Shown: one piece after another, positions 6,187 through 9,478 of the stretch | Layout of the letters: every line of letters begins with the position of its first letter | Numbering within the stretch: the stretch's first letter is position 1 | Origin: Methylophilaceae bacterium | Lineage (GTDB): Bacteria > Pseudomonadota > Gammaproteobacteria > Burkholderiales > Methylophilaceae | Assembly: GCA_025362115.1 (NCBI GenBank) | Contig: JANYIK010000196.1 | Span: forward strand, 1-9,478 | Length of the DNA stretch: 9,478 bases | Reading direction: 5' to 3' | Made by a program: the position numbers and the translations under genes | The notes under the pieces: model-generated | The model's input: the letters and a program-made list of their open reading frames with translations, nothing else | What the model was told of the DNA's origin: nothing | Databases searched by the model: none

Positions 6187-6573
6187 TTATTCAGCGGTAA
6201 CGATTTCCGCTACTTCTGGTCTATCTACCAACTCCACCAAGGCCATAGGTGCATTGTCACCATCACGAAACCCGCATTTCAGGATACGCAAGTAACCACC
6301 ATTACGGTTGGCATAACGCGGACCTAGTTCAGCAAACAACTTGACTACCATGTCACGGTCACGAGTACGGTTGAAAGCCAAACGATGATTTGCCAAAGTA
6401 GGCTTTTTAGCCAAGGTAATCAAGGGCTCAGCAATTTTGCGTAACTCTTTGGCCTTAGGCAAAGTGGTTTTAATCACTTCATGACGCAACAAGGAGTTGG
6501 CCATATTACGCAACATCGCCATACGATGGCTACTGGTGCGGTTCAGCTTACGATTACTGACGCGATGACGCAT
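6187..6573 (-). CDS. rplQ: 50S ribosomal protein L17 (bL17)
   Basis: bL17 is a large-subunit protein near the peptide exit tunnel. The 128-residue product begins MRHRVSNRKLNRTSSHR and contains the family signature I-K-T-T-x3-A-x2-L-R at 34-45 (IKTTLPKAKELR). GGYLRILKCGFRDGDNAPMA (92-111) and VELVDRP (113-119) follow, as is standard. It is the last gene of the alpha operon. It starts 10 bases after rpoA, and the rpoA stop codon is part of its Shine-Dalgarno (TAAGGG, 6581-6586), which points to coupled translation. A terminator follows it. Confidence 0.98.
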   Translation of the reverse strand: MRHRVSNRKLNRTSSHRMAMLRNMANSLLRHEVIKTTLPKAKELRKIAEPLITLAKKPTLANHRLAFNRTRDRDMVVKLFAELGPRYANRNGGYLRILKCGFRDGDNAPMALVELVDRPEVAEIVTAE

Positions 6574-6583
6574 GATATTTCCC

Positions 6584-7573
6584 TTAAACTCTTTCTAGAC
6601 TGGCAGGTGGCCAATTCTCTAATTTCATGCCCAAAGTCAAACCCTTAGATGCCAGAACATCTTTTATTTCATTCAAAGACTTACGGCCAAGGTTAGGCGC
6701 TTTGAGCAGCTCGTTTTCACTACGTTGAATAAGATCACCAATATAGAAGATATTCTCTGCTTTCAGGCAGTTGGCAGAACGCACGGTGAGTTCCAAATCA
6801 TCCACCGGACGCAATAGAATCGGGTCAATCTGCGGCGCAGCACCACCAGATTCAGCCTCCATAGGTGCACCTTCCAAATCAGCAAACACTGACAGCTGAC
6901 CCATCAGAATACGCGCTGCGTCACGGATAGCTTGTTCAGGATCTATGGCACCATTGGTTTCCACGTCCATCACCAGCTTATCCAAATCGGTACGTTGCTC
7001 AACGCGGGCGCTGTCTACATGGTAGCTTACTTTGTGTATCGGGCTGAAAGAAGCATCTACCATGATGAAACCCATGGCGCGGTCTTCATCGGCGGCCTTT
7101 TGACGCATGGTGACTGGCTGATAGCCGCGTCCCATTTCCACTTTCACTTCAATGGACAACTTGCCGCCCTTGGTCAAATGAGCAATCACGTGATCCGGAT
7201 TGACGATTTCCACATCATGTCCAATCTCAAAATCAGCGGCGGTAACAGCACCTTCGCTAGACTTGTTGATGCTCAACATGGCTTCAGTTTTGTTATGCAG
7301 CTTGAGCGCTACACCTTTAAGATTGAGCAGAATGTCTACCACGTCTTCTTGCACACCATCCAGCGTGGAATACTCATGCACCACGCCATCAATCTTGATT
7401 TCGGTAATCGCATAACCCGCAATAGAAGACAGCAATACACGGCGAATGGCGTTACCCAAGGTGTAACCAAAACCACGTTCCATCGGCTCTAAGGTAACAC
7501 GCGCACGGTTAGGGGAGATCGCTTCCACTTCAACAACGCGCGGTTTCAAATATTCATTTGGACTACTTTGCAT
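6584..7573 (-). CDS. rpoA: DNA-directed RNA polymerase subunit alpha
   Basis: RpoA dimerises to start assembly of RNA polymerase and uses its C-terminal domain to contact UP elements and activators. The 329 residues equal the E. coli length. The N-terminal domain (about 1-235) holds EPMERGFGYTLGNAIRRVLLSS (29-50), the dimer and beta-contact region, plus VEQRTDLDKLV (191-201). A short linker (about 236-248, MEAESGGAA) leads to the C-terminal domain (249-329). That domain contains PILLRPVDDLELTVRSANCLKAE with Arg265, Asn268 and Cys269 at the E. coli DNA-binding positions, NLGRKSLNEIK (294-304), and the ending LENWPPASL. The start has AAGGG (7582-7586) 8 bases upstream and lies 29 bases after rpsD. 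It is the fourth gene of the alpha operon, between rpsD and rplQ. Confidence 0.99.
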   Translation of the reverse strand: MQSSPNEYLKPRVVEVEAISPNRARVTLEPMERGFGYTLGNAIRRVLLSSIAGYAITEIKIDGVVHEYSTLDGVQEDVVDILLNLKGVALKLHNKTEAMLSINKSSEGAVTAADFEIGHDVEIVNPDHVIAHLTKGGKLSIEVKVEMGRGYQPVTMRQKAADEDRAMGFIMVDASFSPIHKVSYHVDSARVEQRTDLDKLVMDVETNGAIDPEQAIRDAARILMGQLSVFADLEGAPMEAESGGAAPQIDPILLRPVDDLELTVRSANCLKAENIFYIGDLIQRSENELLKAPNLGRKSLNEIKDVLASKGLTLGMKLENWPPASLERV

Positions 7574-7602
7574 CGGCTTTGCCCTTTAATAGATACTACA
7601 AA

Positions 7603-8232
7603 TTACTTGGAGTAAAGTTCGACAACCAGTGATTCATTGATCGTTGCTGGCAATTCGTCACGTTGCGGACGTGCTTTGTAAGTGCCTTTCAGCGCTTTCA
7701 CGTCCACTTCCAGCCATTCCGGGAAGCCACGTTGTTCAGCAGCTTCAACGGCGCCCTTGATGCGCAATTGCTGTTTGGAGCGCTCAGCCACTTCCACCAC
7801 GTCACCAGGACGCACTTGATAAGAAGGAATGTTGACGCGGCTACCATTCACCAAAATACTATTGTGGCGCACAATTTGACGCGCCTCGCTACGCGATGCC
7901 CCCAAACCCATGCGGTAAGCCACGTTATCCAGACGGCTTTCCAGTAGTTGCAGCAAATTCTCGCCAGTAATGCCTTTTTGACGATCTGCATCAGCGTAAT
8001 AACCACGGAATTGCGCTTCCAAGATGCCATAGATACGGCGTAACTTTTGCTTTTCGCGCAATTGCACACCGTAGTCAGACAAGCGTGAAGTACGTTTTTG
8101 GCCATGCTGACCCGGCGGGAAGTTGCGCTTTTCAATCGCACATTTGTCGGTGAAGCATTTCTCACCCTTCAAAAACAGCTTCTCACCTTCTCGGCGACAC
8201 TGGCGGCACTTTGCGTCAAGATTTCTTGCCAA
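7603..8232 (-). CDS. rpsD: 30S ribosomal protein S4 (uS4), cysteine-containing zinc type, TTG start
   Basis: uS4 binds 16S rRNA early in small-subunit assembly and, in E. coli, also represses translation of the alpha operon. The 209-residue product begins at a TTG codon (8230-8232). The protein MARNLDAKCRQCRREG aligns with the family N-terminus exactly there, the next Met is residue 108, and AAGGAG at 8239-8244 lies 6 bases upstream. Cys9, Cys12, Cys26 and Cys31 form the C-x2-C...C-x4-C zinc site of the C+ type of S4, which E. coli lacks. PPGQHG (39-44) and the S4 RNA-binding domain (about 98-148, ESRLDNVAYRMGLGASRSEA and VNGSRVNIPSYQVRPGD) follow. It lies 58 bases after rpsK, the widest gap within the operon, and that gap holds an imperfect tandem repeat. 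Confidence 0.98.
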   Translation of the reverse strand: MARNLDAKCRQCRREGEKLFLKGEKCFTDKCAIEKRNFPPGQHGQKRTSRLSDYGVQLREKQKLRRIYGILEAQFRGYYADADRQKGITGENLLQLLESRLDNVAYRMGLGASRSEARQIVRHNSILVNGSRVNIPSYQVRPGDVVEVAERSKQQLRIKGAVEAAEQRGFPEWLEVDVKALKGTYKARPQRDELPATINESLVVELYSK

Positions 8233-8244
8233 TTTCTTCTCCTT
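8230..8244 (-). promoter_or_regulatory. Strong Shine-Dalgarno with rare TTG start codon of rpsD
   Basis: Minus-strand AAGGAG (complement of 8239-8244) is followed by a 6-base spacer and the TTG initiator (8230-8232). This combination decides the start of rpsD, since no ATG or GTG in frame lies where the S4 N-terminus must begin. The near-perfect ribosome binding site probably compensates for the weak start codon. Confidence 0.85.
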
Positions 8245-8254
8245 AAAACTTCTA

Positions 8255-8303
8255 CGCGCTTAGATACGGCGCACTGTATAAATACCGCGCCTAGATGCGG
8301 CGC
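8255..8303 (-). repeat. Imperfect tandem 18-bp repeat spanning the rpsK stop codon and rpsK-rpsD gap
   Basis: Two copies, at 8255-8272 and 8286-8303 and 31 bases apart, match at 16 of 18 positions. Both differences are transitions. The first copy in transcript order (8303 to 8286) contains the last rpsK codons and its TAG stop. The second lies wholly between the genes, 10 bases upstream of the rpsD Shine-Dalgarno. Each copy carries short inverted arms (GCGCC/GGCGC in the first, four GCGC pairs in the second) around a 7-base loop, so two small hairpins could form in the mRNA. The repeat is seen directly; a regulatory role is only inferred. Confidence 0.6.
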
Positions 8304-8686
8304 TTCTTCGACGGACGGCAGCCGTTGTGCGGCACTGGTGTCACGTCAGAAATACTGGTGATTTTGAAACCTGCAGAATTCAACGCACGAACGGCAGATT
8401 CACGTCCAGGACCAGGCCCTTTGATACGTACTTCCAGATTCTTTACACCACACTCTTGCGCAGCTTTACCAGCGGCCTCAGCAGCGACCTGTGCGGCGAA
8501 AGGCGTACTCTTGCGTGAGCCCTTAAAGCCAGCACCGCCAGAAGTCGCCCAAGACAGTGCGTTTCCTTGACGGTCAGTAATGGTGATAATGGTGTTGTTA
8601 AAAGAAGCGTGAACGTGCGCAATACCTTCGGCGATGTTCTTCTTAACCTTCTTTTTAACCCGTGCGTTACTAGTAGCTTTAGCCAT
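8291..8686 (-). CDS. rpsK: 30S ribosomal protein S11 (uS11)
   Basis: uS11 sits on the platform of the small subunit and contacts the 3' domain of 16S rRNA near the mRNA exit. The 131-residue product has the lysine-rich start KKKVKKNIAEG (11-21), AHVHASFNNTIITITD (23-38), the conserved SGGAGFKGSRKSTPFAAQ (49-66), VRIKGPGPGRESAVRAL (86-102), and the ending VTPVPHNGCRPSKKRR (115-130). That tail includes the Asn-Gly pair which in E. coli S11 is converted to isoaspartate. AGGA at 8693-8696 is 6 bases before the ATG. It lies 21 bases after rpsM. Its TAG stop is inside an 18-bp sequence repeated in the following gap. Confidence 0.98.
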   Translation of the reverse strand: MAKATSNARVKKKVKKNIAEGIAHVHASFNNTIITITDRQGNALSWATSGGAGFKGSRKSTPFAAQVAAEAAGKAAQECGVKNLEVRIKGPGPGRESAVRALNSAGFKITSISDVTPVPHNGCRPSKKRRI

Positions 8687-8707
8687 AATGTGTCCTATAA
8701 CCCCTGA

Positions 8708-9070
8708 TTACTTGGCGGCTTTAATTGCCTTGACCGGACCTTTGCGGGTACGGGCGTTGGTCTTGGTGCGCTGACCGCGGACTGGCAAGCCACGACGGTG
8801 ACGCACACCGCGATAGCAGCCCAAGTCCATCAGGCGCTTGATGTTCATGGAAATTTCACGACGCAAATCGCCTTCCACCTTGAATTTGGCAACTTCATCG
8901 CGCAGCTTTTCGACTTCAGCATCGCTTAGGTCTTTAATCTTGGCAGAAATAGCAATGCCCGCCGCCACACAGATGTTCTGTGCAGTGCTACGTCCAATTC
9001 CGTAAATCGCGGTTAAGGCGATTTCGGCATGTTTATGGTTGGGGATATTTACCCCTGCAATCCGAGCCAT
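8708..9070 (-). CDS. rpsM: 30S ribosomal protein S13 (uS13)
   Basis: uS13 lies in the head of the small subunit and forms bridges to the large subunit, with its C-terminal tail touching the P-site tRNA. The 120-residue product starts MARIAGVNIPNHKHAEIALT and has the helix-hairpin-helix-like IYGIGRSTAQNIC (23-35). The signature region RRGLPVRGQRTKTNARTRKG follows near residues 92-111, then a lysine-rich tail. GGAG at 9077-9080 lies 6 bases before an ATG; E. coli rpsM uses GTG. It is the first gene of the alpha operon and is preceded by a promoter-like sequence in the 73-base gap after rpmJ. Confidence 0.98.
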   Translation of the reverse strand: MARIAGVNIPNHKHAEIALTAIYGIGRSTAQNICVAAGIAISAKIKDLSDAEVEKLRDEVAKFKVEGDLRREISMNIKRLMDLGCYRGVRHRRGLPVRGQRTKTNARTRKGPVKAIKAAK

Positions 9071-9107
9071 GTTTTACTCCATGAATGGCAAGCTAAAAAA
9101 GCTTAAA

Positions 9108-9136
9108 ATTTTATCAGTTTAACTTCGTACCATCAA
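9108..9136 (-). promoter_or_regulatory. Predicted sigma70-type promoter of the alpha operon (rpsM-rpsK-rpsD-rpoA-rplQ)
   Basis: On the minus strand TTGATG (complement of 9131-9136, 4/6 match) is followed by exactly 17 bases and TAAAAT (complement of 9108-9113, 5/6 match), with a TG one base before the -10 (TGATAAAAT). It lies entirely between the rpmJ stop and rpsM. Predicted transcription would begin near 9101 and give a leader of about 30 bases. The score is good by eye, but no start-site data support it. Confidence 0.55.
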
Positions 9137-9143
9137 CTCAAAA

Positions 9144-9257
9144 TCAACCCTGGCGCTGTTTGTGGCGCGGGTCAGAGCAGATAATACGCACGACACCGTG
9201 ACGGCGTATCACTTTGCAGTGGCGACACATCACTTTTACCGACGGACGAACTTTCAT
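9144..9257 (-). CDS. rpmJ: 50S ribosomal protein L36 (bL36), zinc type
   Basis: bL36 is the smallest large-subunit protein. The 37-residue product reads MKVRPSVKVMCRHCKVIRRH, then GVVRIICSDPRHKQRQG. Cys11, Cys14, Cys27 and His32 form the zinc ribbon of the C+ type. A GAGGTG ribosome binding site (GAGG at 9264-9267) lies 6 bases before the ATG. It follows infA by 35 bases and precedes rpsM by 73 bases, the position it usually takes between the spc and alpha operons. Confidence 0.97.
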   Translation of the reverse strand: MKVRPSVKVMCRHCKVIRRHGVVRIICSDPRHKQRQG

Positions 9258-9292
9258 CTCACACCTCTTCTATAGAACCGATTTCAAAACAA

Positions 9293-9478
9293 CTATTTGG
9301 CGCGGAAGATAATGCGTGCCCGCGACAAATCATACGGCGTTAATTCAACAGTTACCTTATCGCCAGGCAGGATACGGATGTAGTGCATACGCATCTTGCC
9401 GGAGATATAACCCAATACCACATGGTCATTTTCAAGTTTGACGCGAAAGGTTGCGTTGGGAAGATTCTCCAGAATCTC
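9293..9478 (-). CDS. infA: Translation initiation factor IF-1, 3' part only
   Basis: IF-1 is a single S1/OB-fold protein that occupies the ribosomal A site during initiation and assists IF-2 and IF-3. The window holds 61 C-terminal residues, beginning EILENLPNATFRVKLENDHV, with GYISGKMRMHYIRILPGDKV (23-42) and the ending LTPYDLSRARIIFRAK. The family length is 72, so about 11 N-terminal residues (usually MAKEDTI followed by four more) lie beyond the window edge. The stop is TAG at 9293-9295. It lies directly upstream of rpmJ, as in many betaproteobacteria where infA follows secY. Confidence 0.96.
   Translation of the reverse strand, partial: EILENLPNATFRVKLENDHVVLGYISGKMRMHYIRILPGDKVTVELTPYDLSRARIIFRAK

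Noticed and set aside
6932..7492. A 186-codon open frame on the plus strand opposite rpoA
   Set aside because: It is entirely antisense to a perfectly conserved rpoA, has no recognisable motif and has no ribosome binding site. It is a product of codon bias in the real gene.
9090..9104. AAGCT-AAAAA-AGCTT inverted repeat between rpmJ and rpsM as a terminator
   Set aside because: The stem is only five weak pairs and lacks a GC core. It falls at the predicted start of transcription, so a terminator role is unlikely.
9071..9107. An E. coli-like S4-binding pseudoknot before rpsM
   Set aside because: The predicted leader is about 30 bases and I could not draw the nested helices of the E. coli element in it.
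1..9478. A mobile element, CRISPR array, defence island or biosynthetic cluster
   Set aside because: Every stretch is occupied by recognisable housekeeping or transport genes in compact order. No transposase, integrase, spaced direct repeats or attachment-like duplications were seen.

Overview
This window is a compact, housekeeping stretch of a bacterial chromosome with no gene-free gap longer than about 90 bases. The proteins look betaproteobacterial. Initiation factor IF-1, S11, S13, S4, RpoA and L17 lie in the order infA-rpmJ-rpsM-rpsK-rpsD-rpoA-rplQ, and radC, coaBC, dut, rpmB and rpmG lie close together as in many gamma- and betaproteobacteria. A cysteine-containing (zinc-type) S4 together with this gene order makes me favour the Nitrosomonadales/Gallionellaceae side of the betaproteobacteria. 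That placement is inference from remembered family features, not a search.

Left part (1-3234). The 3' end of a GNAT acetyltransferase gene runs head-on into radC, and their stop codons share the four bases TTAA. Divergent from radC is coaBC (coenzyme A synthesis), abutting dut (dUTPase) with zero spacing. Next comes a promoter with a good extended -10 driving rpmB-rpmG (ribosomal proteins L28 and L33), closed by a GNRA-loop terminator.

Middle part (3231-6160). On the minus strand a two-gene unit encodes a CorA-type divalent cation transporter, apparently with an MgtE-N-like domain in front, followed by an MscS-type mechanosensitive channel. Both are membrane proteins of ion homeostasis. Divergent from corA is a small glutaredoxin-like protein with a CxxC motif. 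A perfect 13-bp palindrome lies in the corA/glutaredoxin intergenic region.

Right part (6120-9478). The minus strand carries the end of the spc-type unit (infA, cut by the window edge, and rpmJ) and the whole alpha operon (rpsM, rpsK, rpsD, rpoA, rplQ). It ends in a strong intrinsic terminator whose U-tract is encoded inside the last codons of the convergent glutaredoxin gene. A well-formed sigma70-type promoter sits between rpmJ and rpsM. rpsD begins with TTG behind a strong Shine-Dalgarno sequence, and just upstream there is an 18-bp imperfect tandem repeat that covers the rpsK stop codon.

I see no mobile element, CRISPR array, tRNA, rRNA or phage gene, and no clearly new multi-gene system. 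The items most worth a second look are the CorA/MgtE-N domain combination, the control signals around rpsD and rpsM, and the zinc-type S4 and L36 beside a zinc-free L33.
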